A model generated the notes under the pieces. The model searched no databases and was not told the DNA's origin. It was given only the letters and a program-made list of their open reading frames with translations. A DNA stretch of 64,000 bases from Rhizobiales bacterium Y(2018) (lineage in GTDB: Bacteria > Pseudomonadota > Alphaproteobacteria > Rhizobiales > Aestuariivirgaceae), in the NCBI GenBank assembly GCA_005502925.1, contig SCPD01000023.1, positions 33,524 to 97,523 on the forward strand. Direction: 5' to 3'. This document shows positions 45,577 through 54,269 of the stretch, piece by piece. The position numbers and the translations under genes are program-made. Position 1 is the first letter of the stretch; each line of letters begins with the position of its first letter.

Positions 45577-46335
45577 CTAAGCTTCGCCAGCCGGACGATA
45601 AGCGGAAAGAATGTCCTGCAGGCTGCGTTCGCGCTTGATGTCGGTATCGAGCAGGCCGCGCGTCGCGACCGCGACCAGATGCTCGTCCATCAGGCGTGCG
45701 GCTTCCGTAAGATCGCCGCGCTCGAGCGCCTCGATCAGCGCCAGATGCTCGTTCACCGCGCATTCCGACGAATGCGGCCGGCCATAAAGGGCGAGGATCA
45801 GCGAGCCGCGCGAGACCACTTCGCTGACGAAGCGGATCAGCAATTCGTTGCCGGTGAACTGCGCCAGCAGCAGATGGAATTCGCCCGACAGCCGGATCGA
45901 TTCGGGCTCGGCATGCCGTTTGGCTTTCTCCTCGCTCGTCACATGGGCGCGCAATTTGGCGAAATGCGAAGGCTCGAGCCTGGACATGAGCTCTTCCAGC
46001 ACCATGCGCTCGAGACCGCGCCTGACCCGGAAGATGGCCCGCGCCTCCTCGAGGCTGGGCGAGGCCACGGTGGCGCGCATATTCGGCTGCTGGACCACCA
46101 GGCCCTCGGCCACGAGCCGGACGATGGCGCTGCGCACCACCGTTCGGCTGACGCCGAAGCTCGTTCCCACCGAATCCTCCGGCAACTTGGTGCCGGGCGC
46201 CAGCGCCTGCTCGATGATCGCGCGTCTGAGCGATGTGTAGACATGCTCGGCGAGATTGCCCGCGCGGCTGGCCCGTTTCCTCTTCGGCCCCGGTCCCTCG
46301 GCAATGTCGGTGTGATCTGTCTTTCGGCGAATCAT
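45577..46335 (-). CDS. GntR-family (FadR/FCD subfamily) regulator
   Basis: 252 aa from the ATG at 46335; a TTG three codons earlier is possible. Winged HTH at about 32-95 (VYTSLRRAIIEQALAPGTKLPEDSVGTSFGVSRTVVRSAI, in parts), then the helical FCD ligand domain with GEFHLLLAQFTGNELL and VNEHLALIEALERGD carrying the conserved His/Asp metal ligands. Divergent from the dpp-type operon and followed on its own strand by the flavin reductase operon, so it may control both. The three TGTMTACA-like sites in its promoter are candidate operators. Confidence 0.9.
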   Translation of the reverse strand: MIRRKTDHTDIAEGPGPKRKRASRAGNLAEHVYTSLRRAIIEQALAPGTKLPEDSVGTSFGVSRTVVRSAIVRLVAEGLVVQQPNMRATVASPSLEEARAIFRVRRGLERMVLEELMSRLEPSHFAKLRAHVTSEEKAKRHAEPESIRLSGEFHLLLAQFTGNELLIRFVSEVVSRGSLILALYGRPHSSECAVNEHLALIEALERGDLTEAARLMDEHLVAVATRGLLDTDIKRERSLQDILSAYRPAGEA

Positions 46336-46376
46336 GTCTGCCAATCACGATACTGCCTCACCCTGTCGATAGCTAT

Positions 46377-46430
46377 TGTCTACACTATCTCAAAATTAAT
46401 GTATACAGTTTTGATTAGATAGTGTATGCC
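46377..46430. promoter_or_regulatory. Candidate GntR operator array in the divergent promoter
   Basis: TGTCTACA (46377-46384), TGTATACA (46400-46407) and TGTATGCC (46423-46430) are spaced exactly 23 bases apart, about two helix turns. Around the perfect central site are inverted arms TACACTATCT (46381-46390) and AGATAGTGTA (46417-46426), and CAAAA/TTTTG. FadR-type regulators are known to bind short TGT...ACA palindromes. Confidence 0.6.
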
Positions 46431-46565
46431 AATTCCTCCGACCTCCTGAGGAGGCGGATCAAAGCGGCGCACAGAACGCCGCGACGGGCAGGGCAGGCAT
46501 GGCCGCTGATGTCGGCCAGTCACGGGCCGCTGCCGGATGGAAACGACCCGAAGAGGAGGAGCTCA

Positions 46566-48158
46566 ATGAAATCACTCAATAAGCTGTCTTTGCCTGGCCT
46601 TGGCCTCGCGGCGGCGCTGATGCTGCCCTTGGCGGCCGCGGCGACGGCGGCGGAGCTGCGCTGGGGCGCGTCGCGCGATATCGACTCGCTCGACCCCTAT
46701 TCCTATGGCAGCACCTTCACCATCTCGACGCTGAACCATGTCTATGAGGGGCTGGTGCGTTATGACGACCAGCTCAAGATCGAGCCAGCGCTCGCCACGT
46801 CCTGGGAGGACATCTCCCCGACGGTGCGCCGCTTCCATTTGCGCCAGGGTGTGAAGTTCCATGACGGCTCGGCCTTCAACGCCGATGACGTCCTGGCCTC
46901 GCTCACCCGCGTCAGCGATCCGAAATCACCGCTGCGCGGCAACCTGCCGGCCTATCAAGGGGCCGAGAAGATCGACGACTACACCGTCGACATCAAGGTC
47001 ACCGAGAACTACCCGCTGATCCTCAATGACCTCACCAATATCCTGATCTTCGACAAGGAATGGCTGGTCGCCAACAATGCCACGGCCCCGACCGATGTCG
47101 GCGCCGGCATCGAGGGTTATGCCACCACCCACGCCAATGGCACCGGCCCGTTCAAAGTCGTCTCCCGCAAGCCCGACGCCGAGACGGTGTTTGATGTCAA
47201 CAAGGACTGGTGGGACAAGCCGCGTCACAATATCGACCGCATCGTCTTCACGCCGATCTCCTCACCGGCGACCGCAGTCGCGGCGCTCCTGTCAGGCCAG
47301 ATCGACTATATGGAAAGGGCGCCGCTGCAGGATATTCCGCGCTTGAAGCAGTCGCCCGGCATCCAGGTGCTGGCCGGCAATGAATTGCGCACCGTGTTCT
47401 TCCTGTTCAACCGCGCCGGCAAGCTGATGGCGTCGGATACGGGCGACAAGAACCCCTTCAACGACGCCAAGGTGCGCGAAGCCCTATACCGGGCCATCGA
47501 CATCGACGTGCTGCAGAAGAAGGTCATGCGCGGCCTGTCGCGCAACACGGGCTCGATGGTCGCCCCGGCGATCCCGGGCTACGTGCCCGAGCTCGATGAG
47601 CGCCAGAGCTACGATCCTGAAAAGGCCAAGGCGTTGCTCGCCGAGGCCGGCTACAAGGACGGCTTCAGCTTCACCTTCGTTTGCGACAACAATGTCTATG
47701 TGAACGAGGAGGAGATCTGCCAGGCGGTGTCCGCCATGTGGTCGCGCATCGGGCTCAAACCCAATCTCGACACGGCGCCGACCAGCATCCAGACGGTCAA
47801 GTTCGAGAGCGGCAAGTTCGATGTCGGCATTCTCGGCTGGGCCAATGAACCGATGATCGACAGCTATTCGATCCTGGTCCAGGTCGCTCATTCCAAGACC
47901 GGCACTTCGGGTGTGTTCAACTGGGGCGGCTGGAAGGACGCCGAAGTCGATGCGCTGATCGACGCCGCCGGCAAGGAGCTCGACCGCGAGAAGCGTCTGG
48001 GGCTGCAATCCAAGGCGCTCCTGAAGCTCAAGCAGAATGTCGATTTCCTGCCGCTTCACCAGCAGCCCATGGCCTGGGCCCTGGGCCCCAAGGTGAAGAA
48101 CGTCGTGCAGCTCTCCGACAACAAATCGCGCCACTGGCTGACCGTCCTCAACAAGTGA
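46566..48158 (+). CDS. Peptide/nickel-type ABC transporter substrate-binding protein
   Basis: 530 aa, SBP_bac_5 family. The ATG at 46566 follows AGAGGAGGAG and starts a signal peptide ending TAA-AELRW. Conserved pieces: ASRDIDSLDPYSYG, TVRRFHLRQGVKFHDGSAFNADDV (two parts), KVREALYRAIDIDVL and NKDWWDKPRHNIDRI. First gene of a dpp-like operon with an inserted deaminase gene. The composite palindrome at 48204-48315 separates it from the permeases. Despite the family name the cargo may be a non-peptide compound, given the deaminase and racemase genes in the operon. Confidence 0.93.
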   Translation: MKSLNKLSLPGLGLAAALMLPLAAAATAAELRWGASRDIDSLDPYSYGSTFTISTLNHVYEGLVRYDDQLKIEPALATSWEDISPTVRRFHLRQGVKFHDGSAFNADDVLASLTRVSDPKSPLRGNLPAYQGAEKIDDYTVDIKVTENYPLILNDLTNILIFDKEWLVANNATAPTDVGAGIEGYATTHANGTGPFKVVSRKPDAETVFDVNKDWWDKPRHNIDRIVFTPISSPATAVAALLSGQIDYMERAPLQDIPRLKQSPGIQVLAGNELRTVFFLFNRAGKLMASDTGDKNPFNDAKVREALYRAIDIDVLQKKVMRGLSRNTGSMVAPAIPGYVPELDERQSYDPEKAKALLAEAGYKDGFSFTFVCDNNVYVNEEEICQAVSAMWSRIGLKPNLDTAPTSIQTVKFESGKFDVGILGWANEPMIDSYSILVQVAHSKTGTSGVFNWGGWKDAEVDALIDAAGKELDREKRLGLQSKALLKLKQNVDFLPLHQQPMAWALGPKVKNVVQLSDNKSRHWLTVLNK

Positions 48159-48203
48159 TGTCAGCTCGCCGGGAATCGCCACCAGCGGTTCCCGGCGCTC
48201 CTA

Positions 48204-48315
48204 GAGCGCTTCCCGCCAAAGTTGCTCGACTTTGGCGAGAAGGAAGCGCTCCAGATTATGGGTTATCGAGCCCTTTTACCCGTTTTGATCGATGCGATCA
48301 AAACGGGAAGGGCTC
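48204..48315. repeat. Composite RIME-like element, copy 3 (inverted), in dpp-like operon
   Basis: Hairpin 1-type at 48204-48251 (outer GAGCGCTTCC/GGAAGCGCTC, inner CGCCAAAGT/ACTTTGGCG) and hairpin 2-type at 48268-48315 (outer GAGCCCTT/AAGGGCTC, inner 13-bp CCCGTTTTGATCG/CGATCAAAACGGG), 16-base spacer. It is the reverse complement of copy 1 and fills the junction between binding-protein and permease genes. Confidence 0.88.
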
Positions 48316-48330
48316 TAGAGGATCACGACC

Positions 48331-49323
48331 ATGATCTCGATGGTGCTCAAGCGTGTCGGCAATGCGGTGGCGGTGATGATCGCCGTGGCCTTCGTCGCCT
48401 TCATGATCTTCCAGTTCCTGGGCGACCCCGTCCAGCTGATGCTCAACGAGCAGGCGAGCCAGGCCGAGCGTGACGCGCTCCGCATCCGTCTTGGACTCGA
48501 CCAGAACTTCGTCATGCAGTTCGTGACCTTCATCACGCGCGTGGTACAGGGCGACTTCGGCATCTCCTATCGCAATCAGCAGGAGGTGATGTCGTTGATC
48601 GCCGAGCGCTTCCCCGCCACGCTCGAACTGGTCCTCGTCTCCACCATCATCGCCTTGAGCATCGGCATCCCGCTCGGCGTCTATGCGGCGATCCGCAAGG
48701 GCAGCCCGGTGGCGCGCCTTCTCACCATTTTTTCGATGATCGGCGTATCCATCCCGTCCTTCGTCATCGGCATCCTTCTCATCCTGGTCTTCGCCGTCCA
48801 GCTCAACTGGCTGCCGGCCTTCGGACGTGGCGAGATCGTGCATTTCGGCAGCTGGACGACCGGGCTCTTGACGCCATCCGGCCGCCAGGCGCTCATCATG
48901 CCGGCGATGTCGCTGGCCCTGTTCCAGATCTCCTTCATCATGCGCCTGGTGACGGCCGAGATGCTCGAGGTGCTCCGCGCCGACTACATCAAATTCGCGC
49001 GCGCCCGCGGCCTGCCCAATCGGCTCGTCCATTTCCGCCATGCGCTGCGGAACTGCCTGATGCCGGTCGTCACCATGACCGGCATGATGATCGGCGACCT
49101 CATCGCCTTCGCGCTCGTCACCGAGACGGTGTTCCAGTGGCCGGGCATGGGCCAGCTCTTCGTTCAAGCGGTGATGTTCATCGATATGCCGGTGATGGCC
49201 GCCTATCTGATGATCGTGTCGGCGATCTTCGTAACCATCAACACCATCGTCGACCTGATCTATCTGTGGGTCGATCCGAGATTGCGGCAGGCCGGCGTGG
49301 CGCGAGGGTATCATGCACATTGA
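48331..49323 (+). CDS. Dipeptide-type ABC transporter permease (DppB-like)
   Basis: 330 aa. N-terminal helix (about 10-30), FLGDPVQLMLNEQASQAERDAL, the family motif GDFGISYRNQQEV near 72, and the EAA-type loop KFARARGLPNRLVHFRHALRN (split) near 216; ETVFQWPGMGQLF near 265. Starts 15 bases after the palindromic element; the GGATC upstream is a weak ribosome site. Ends 11 bases inside the next permease gene. Confidence 0.94.
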   Translation: MISMVLKRVGNAVAVMIAVAFVAFMIFQFLGDPVQLMLNEQASQAERDALRIRLGLDQNFVMQFVTFITRVVQGDFGISYRNQQEVMSLIAERFPATLELVLVSTIIALSIGIPLGVYAAIRKGSPVARLLTIFSMIGVSIPSFVIGILLILVFAVQLNWLPAFGRGEIVHFGSWTTGLLTPSGRQALIMPAMSLALFQISFIMRLVTAEMLEVLRADYIKFARARGLPNRLVHFRHALRNCLMPVVTMTGMMIGDLIAFALVTETVFQWPGMGQLFVQAVMFIDMPVMAAYLMIVSAIFVTINTIVDLIYLWVDPRLRQAGVARGYHAH

Positions 49324-50269
49324 TGAAGCCGCCCCAGCGGGCCGGATGACACAGTGGCGCCAGCGCCTGAACGAGGCCTGGGACAGCGATCTCGCTTATA
49401 GTTTCCGCGGCTCGCCGATGGCGATGATATCCGCTTTGATCCTCCTCATCGTCGCGCTGACCGCCATTCTGGCGCCGGTGATCGCGGTGCAGAATCCCTA
49501 TGACCTGACCCAGCTTTTTCTCGACAAGGCGGAATTGCCGCCGATCTGGGTGGAAGGCGGCGAGGTGCCCTATCTGCTCGGCACCGACGTGCAGGGCAGG
49601 GACGTTCTCTCGGCGATCCTCTATGGCTCGCGCATCTCGCTACTGATCGGCTTTGCCAGTGTCATGGCCTCGATGGCCATCGGCATCAGCGTCGGCCTCA
49701 TTTGCGGCTTTGCCGGCGGTTATGTCGACAATATCCTGATGCGGGTCGGCGATTTCGTGCTGTCGATCCCCACCTTGCTGGTGGCGATCCTGGTCAGTGC
49801 GTTGTTCCGCGAGCTGCTGCCGGTGAACTTACGCGACAGCTTCGCGCCGCTGATCCTGATGGCCTCGATCGCCATCACCTCCTGGGTGCAATATGCGCGT
49901 ATCGTCAGGGCGTCGGCCATGGTCGAGGCGCGCAAGGAATATGTGCTGGCCGCCAAGATCCTGGAGGTGCGCACCACGCGTATCCTTCTCACCCATATAT
50001 TGCCCAATGTGATGACGCCGGTCCTGGTGACGGCGACGCTCAGTCTCGGTCTCGCCATCCTGTCCGAAGCGACCTTGTCCTTCCTGGGCGTCGGCATGCC
50101 GGTGACCCAGCCCTCGCTCGGCACGCTGATCCGCATCGGCAATCAGTATTTCTTCTCCGGCAGCTGGTGGGTCGTGTTGTTCCCGGCCTTCCAGCTCGGT
50201 CTCATCATCCTCGCGGTCAATCTTCTCGGCGACTGGCTGCGCGACGCTCTCAATCCCAAGCTTCAATGA
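49313..50269 (+). CDS. Dipeptide-type ABC transporter permease (DppC-like)
   Basis: 318 aa. After a 35-residue cytoplasmic tail comes helix 1 (about 38-58), then LLGTDVQGRDVLSAILYGSRISL (in parts, near 90), the EAA loop LAAKILEVRTTRILLTHILPN near 205 and LSFLGVGMPVTQPSLG near 258. Translationally coupled to DppB by an 11-base overlap. Unlike OppC at 24305 it has the ordinary short periplasmic loop. Confidence 0.94.
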   Translation: MHIDEAAPAGRMTQWRQRLNEAWDSDLAYSFRGSPMAMISALILLIVALTAILAPVIAVQNPYDLTQLFLDKAELPPIWVEGGEVPYLLGTDVQGRDVLSAILYGSRISLLIGFASVMASMAIGISVGLICGFAGGYVDNILMRVGDFVLSIPTLLVAILVSALFRELLPVNLRDSFAPLILMASIAITSWVQYARIVRASAMVEARKEYVLAAKILEVRTTRILLTHILPNVMTPVLVTATLSLGLAILSEATLSFLGVGMPVTQPSLGTLIRIGNQYFFSGSWWVVLFPAFQLGLIILAVNLLGDWLRDALNPKLQ

Positions 50270-50288
50270 TCTCGCGAAAGGTGCTTCC

Positions 50289-51485
50289 GTGACCAAGACC
50301 ACCATCATCAAGAATGTCCGTCCCTGGGCCGAAGCCCAGACCGACATCACCGTCAGCGGCGACCGCATCTCGGCGATCGGTCCGGCGGCCGGTGGCGCAG
50401 GGGCGGAAGTGATCGACGGCGCCGGCGCCATCCTGCTGCCGGGCCTCATCGAAGCCCACACCCATCTCGACAAGACGCTCTTCGGCATGAAGTGGAACGT
50501 CAATGACGTCGGCTACACGCTCATCGACAAGATCACCAACGAGCGTGAGATGAAGACAAAGCTCGGCCTCGATCCGGCGCGCCAGTCGGCCCGTCAGGTG
50601 GCGATCTCGGTCGCCCGTGGCACCACGCATATCCGCAGCCATGTCGATATCGATACAGTCCATGGCCTCAAAGGCGTCGAAGGCGTCATGGCGACGCGCG
50701 AGAAATATAAGGACTTCATCGACATCGAGATCGTCGCATTCCCGCAATCCGGCATGATGATCCGGCCGGGCACGGCAGAGCTGATGGACGAGGCGCTGTC
50801 GATGGGTGCCGAAGTGGTGGGCGGCCTCGATCCGTCCTCGATGGATAAAGACCCCAAGGGACAGCTCGATGCGATCTTCGCGCTCGCCGTCAAGCATGGC
50901 AAGCCGCTCGACATCCATCTGCATGAGCCGGGCGAGCTCGGTATCTTCACCATGGGCATGATCGTCGAGCGCACCAAGGCGCACGGCCTTACCGGCAAGG
51001 TCACGATCAGCCATGCTTTCTGCCTCGGCCATAATGACTATCTGGTGGTCGGCCGCATGCTGGAGGATCTCGCCAGGAACGATATCGCCGTGATGACGAC
51101 GGGGCCGTCGGGCTGGCCATGCCCGCCTCTGATCCGCACCCTCGATGCCGGGATCACTGTCTGCTCGGGCTCGGACGGCATCCGCGACTGCTGGCATCCC
51201 TGGGGCACCGGCGACATGCTGGAGCGCGTGATGTATCTGGGCGAGCGCAATTATCTGAGCCGAGACCGCGATATCCGGCGCATCTTCGACGTCGTCACGA
51301 CCCTCGGCGCCAAGGTGATGGACATCAAGGATTATGGTCTCAAGCCCGGCAACATCGCCGATCTCATGCTCGTCGATGGCGAGGCGCTGGCCGAGGCGGT
51401 CGCTTCCTGCCGACCGCGCCGTCTGGTGATGAAACGTGGCCGCGTCGTCTCCCGCGACGGCGCCGCTCCCTTCGAAGTCGCCTGA
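50289..51485 (+). CDS. CodA-like amidohydrolase (cytosine deaminase family)
   Basis: 398 aa starting at GTG 50289 behind GAAAGG. Metal and catalytic motifs of the CodA/AtzC group are intact: HTHLDK (57-62), HIRSHVDID near 113, HLHEPGE near 206, SHAFCLG near 240 and SGSDGIRDCWHPWG near 293, where the Asp is catalytic. These enzymes deaminate cytosine, isoguanine, creatinine-like or N-alkyl-amide compounds. Placing it inside a dpp-like operon, between permease and ATPase genes, implies that its substrate is what the importer brings in. Cytosine is possible but no CodB permease is present. Confidence 0.87.
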   Translation: MTKTTIIKNVRPWAEAQTDITVSGDRISAIGPAAGGAGAEVIDGAGAILLPGLIEAHTHLDKTLFGMKWNVNDVGYTLIDKITNEREMKTKLGLDPARQSARQVAISVARGTTHIRSHVDIDTVHGLKGVEGVMATREKYKDFIDIEIVAFPQSGMMIRPGTAELMDEALSMGAEVVGGLDPSSMDKDPKGQLDAIFALAVKHGKPLDIHLHEPGELGIFTMGMIVERTKAHGLTGKVTISHAFCLGHNDYLVVGRMLEDLARNDIAVMTTGPSGWPCPPLIRTLDAGITVCSGSDGIRDCWHPWGTGDMLERVMYLGERNYLSRDRDIRRIFDVVTTLGAKVMDIKDYGLKPGNIADLMLVDGEALAEAVASCRPRRLVMKRGRVVSRDGAAPFEVA

Positions 51486-51486
51486 C

Positions 51487-52518
51487 GTGACCATAGCCCC
51501 CGTCCATATCTCACCGCATGCGCCGGCCCATTCCGCCGGTGCGGTTCTCGACATCCGTAAGCTCGTCGTCGAGTTCCCGACGCGGCGCGGTATCCTGACC
51601 GCAATCCGCGGCATCGATCTGACCATCGGCCGTGGCGAGATACTGGGCGTCGTCGGTGAATCGGGCGCCGGCAAATCGCTTACTGGGACGGCGGTCATCG
51701 GTCTCCTCGAATCTTCAGGCCGGGTCGCCGAGGGCGAGATTCATGTCTGCGGCCGGCGCATCGACAATCTGCCTCGGCGCGAGATGCAGAAATTACGCGG
51801 CCGCACCATCGGCGCGATCTTCCAGGATCCGCTGACCTCGCTCAATCCGCTGCTGACGGTCGGCGACCAGCTTACCGAGACCATGCGGGTGCATCTGCCG
51901 CTGTCGCGCGCCCAAGCCGCTGACCGTGCCATCAAACTGCTGCAGGAAGTCGGCATCCCCTCGCCGGAACTGCGCATCACCCAATATCCGCATCAATTCT
52001 CGGGCGGCATGCGCCAGCGCGTCGTCATCGCTCTGGCATTGTGCGCCGAGCCGGAGCTGGTCATCGCCGATGAACCGACGACCGCGCTCGACGTCTCGAT
52101 CCAGGCGCAGATCACCGCACTTCTGAAGCGCGTCTGCCGCGACCGCGGTACCGCGATGATGCTGATCACCCATGATATGGGCGTCATCGCCGAGACCGCC
52201 GACCGTGTCGCCGTGATGTATGCCGGGCGCATCGTCGAAATCGGACCGGTCGCTTCGATCATCCGCGCGCCGCGCCATCCTTATACCAAAGGCCTCATCG
52301 GCTCGATCCCGAGCCTCACCGACCGCCGCGAGCGGCTGGTGCAGATCGACGGCGCCATGCCGCGCCTCAACGCCATGCCATCGGGCTGCGCCTTTCATCC
52401 ACGCTGCCGCTACGCAAACGAGCAATGCCGCAATGATCGGCCGCCTTTGCTGCCGGCCGGCACCAGCGAAGCCGCCTGCTGGCATCTCGACCGGGAGGAG
52501 GTGAGCCATGTCGCTTAA
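51487..52518 (+). CDS. Dipeptide-type ABC transporter ATP-binding protein (DppD-like)
   Basis: 343 aa from GTG 51487, one base after the deaminase stop. GESGAGKS near 58 (Walker A), FQDPLTSLNPLLTVGDQL, signature FSGGMRQR near 174, Walker [13 protein letters not shown]-loop ITHDMGVI, and the C-terminal HPYTKGLIGSIP plus the Cys-bearing CAFHPRCRYANEQC extension typical of DppD/OppD. Overlaps the next ATPase gene by 11 bases. Confidence 0.93.
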   Translation: MTIAPVHISPHAPAHSAGAVLDIRKLVVEFPTRRGILTAIRGIDLTIGRGEILGVVGESGAGKSLTGTAVIGLLESSGRVAEGEIHVCGRRIDNLPRREMQKLRGRTIGAIFQDPLTSLNPLLTVGDQLTETMRVHLPLSRAQAADRAIKLLQEVGIPSPELRITQYPHQFSGGMRQRVVIALALCAEPELVIADEPTTALDVSIQAQITALLKRVCRDRGTAMMLITHDMGVIAETADRVAVMYAGRIVEIGPVASIIRAPRHPYTKGLIGSIPSLTDRRERLVQIDGAMPRLNAMPSGCAFHPRCRYANEQCRNDRPPLLPAGTSEAACWHLDREEVSHVA

Positions 52519-53488
52519 GGAACAGCCGGCCCTCACCGCTTCCGACATCTCCTGCTGGTTTCATCTGCCGCAATCCTGGCTCGACCGGACAGTGCTCGGC
52601 AAGCCGTCGCGCATGGTCAAGGCGGTCGACGGGATTTCCTTCCAGATTCCGCGCGGCACGACCTTCTCCATCGTCGGCGAGTCCGGCTGCGGTAAATCGA
52701 CGGTCGCGCGCATGGTAGTCGGCCTCCAGGCCCCGACGCGCGGCACCTTCGATTTCGCAGCCGGACGCGGCCGCAAGGGCCGCCTGCGCACGCAGATGAT
52801 CTTCCAGGATCCCTTTGCCAGTCTCAATCCGCGCTGGCGGGTCGGCGACATCATCGCCGAGCCCATTCGTGAGCTGGGCCTTTGCGACGGCGCCAAGGAA
52901 ACCGAGCGCCGCATGCATGGTCTGCTCGACACGGTCGGGCTCGGCAGCCGCGATGCCGGACGTTATCCGCATGAATTCTCGGGCGGCCAGCGCCAGCGCA
53001 TATCGATTGCGCGCGCCTTGGCGGCCGAGCCCGAATTCCTCGTTTGTGATGAACCGACCTCGGCACTCGACGTGTCGGTGCAGGCGCAGATCCTCAACCT
53101 GCTCGCCGATCTGCAGAGTGATCTCGGCCTCACTTATCTGTTCATCAGCCACAATCTGTCGGCGGTGCGCCATGTGTCCGACCGGGTAGCGGTGATGTAT
53201 CTGGGCCGCATCGTCGAGGAGGCGCCGGTCGAGGAGATCTTCGATCATCCGCGGCATCCCTATACGAAATTCCTCTTGAGCTCGGTGCCCAATCTCCTGC
53301 ATCCCGATCGCGATCGTGTTCCCGTCGCGGTCGATCTGCCGAGCCCGATCAACCCGCCGCCCGGCTGCACCTACAATCCGCGTTGTCCGCTGGCATCCGA
53401 TTTGTGCAAGATGACGGCGCCGGACTCCTCATATCTCGGCGCCACGACCATCCGTTGCCATCGCGCCGCCGAAGCCCGCCTTTCCTGA
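52508..53488 (+). CDS. Dipeptide-type ABC transporter ATP-binding protein (DppF-like)
   Basis: 326 aa. Walker A GESGCGKS near 58, FQDPFASLNPRWRVGD, signature FSGGQRQR near 157, DEPTSALDVSVQAQIL, ISHNLSAV (Asn where most relatives have Asp) and the tail HPYTKFLLSSVPN with CTYNPRCPLASDLCK. Partner of the DppD-like subunit. The hydantoin-racemase-like gene follows 22 bases later, likely in the same operon. Confidence 0.93.
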   Translation: MSLKEQPALTASDISCWFHLPQSWLDRTVLGKPSRMVKAVDGISFQIPRGTTFSIVGESGCGKSTVARMVVGLQAPTRGTFDFAAGRGRKGRLRTQMIFQDPFASLNPRWRVGDIIAEPIRELGLCDGAKETERRMHGLLDTVGLGSRDAGRYPHEFSGGQRQRISIARALAAEPEFLVCDEPTSALDVSVQAQILNLLADLQSDLGLTYLFISHNLSAVRHVSDRVAVMYLGRIVEEAPVEEIFDHPRHPYTKFLLSSVPNLLHPDRDRVPVAVDLPSPINPPPGCTYNPRCPLASDLCKMTAPDSSYLGATTIRCHRAAEARLS

Positions 53489-53510
53489 CTTCACAAGAAC
53501 AGCCTCACAA

Positions 53511-54269
53511 ATGCGCATCCGCCTGATCAACCCGAATACGACCGAGACCATGACCGAGACGATCGCCGACGCGGCGCGCCTCGTCGCGGCGCCGACGACC
53601 CGCATCGAAGCCTCGACCTCGAAATCGGGTGCCGCGTCGATCGAAGGTCACTATGACGAGGCGATGAGCATCATCGGCCTGATCGAAGCGATCAAGGACG
53701 ACCCCGACGCCGATGCCTATGTGATCGCCTGTTTCGGCGATCCGGGACTGCTTGCGGCGCGTGAATTCACCGCAGCGCCCGTGCTCGGTATCGCCGAGGC
53801 CGCCATGCATGCGGCGAGTTTCGTCGCCACCGGATTTTCGGTCGTCACCACGCTCGAGCGCACCCGCATCATCGCCGAGCACCTGGTGCGCAACTACGGC
53901 ATGACGCAGCATTGCCGCCGCGTGCGCGCAGTCGATATCCCGGTCCTTGCCCTTGAGGACGCATCCTCGATGGCACGCGCCCGCATCCTCGCCGAATGCG
54001 AAGCGGCCATTGCCGAAGACAGTTCGGGCGCGATCGTGCTGGGTTGCGCCGGCATGGCCGATCTCACCAGATATATCCAGGATCGCCTGCAGATTCCGGT
54101 CATCGACGGTGTCGCCGCGGCGGTGAAATTCGCCGAGGCGCTGGTGGGCCTGGGGCTGAAGACGAGCAAGCGCGGCGATCTCGCTTTTCCGCTCCCCAAG
54201 GTCTATCGCGGACTTACCGCCGATTACGCGCCGGAGGGACCTCAGCTCAAGGCGTCGCGGATCCGGTAG
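53511..54269 (+). CDS. Hydantoin racemase-like protein (Asp/Glu racemase superfamily)
   Basis: 252 aa. Two catalytic-type Cys are present: Cys74 in IACFGDPGL and Cys179 in VLGCAGMADL; the N-terminus MRIRLINPNTTETMTE is the family signature. Such cofactor-free racemases interconvert hydantoin or amino-acid enantiomers, and some act as racemases or isomerases of other substrates. It closes the dpp-like/CodA-like operon, suggesting that the imported compound is chiral or cyclic. It overlaps the convergent FAD oxidase gene by 28 bases. Confidence 0.88.
   Translation: MRIRLINPNTTETMTETIADAARLVAAPTTRIEASTSKSGAASIEGHYDEAMSIIGLIEAIKDDPDADAYVIACFGDPGLLAAREFTAAPVLGIAEAAMHAASFVATGFSVVTTLERTRIIAEHLVRNYGMTQHCRRVRAVDIPVLALEDASSMARARILAECEAAIAEDSSGAIVLGCAGMADLTRYIQDRLQIPVIDGVAAAVKFAEALVGLGLKTSKRGDLAFPLPKVYRGLTADYAPEGPQLKASRIR

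Noticed and set aside
45344..46348. 334-codon frame overlapping gntR on the same strand
   Set aside because: Frame-shifted shadow of a well-supported GntR regulator; composition dominated by Arg/Gly/Ala and runs through the repeats.
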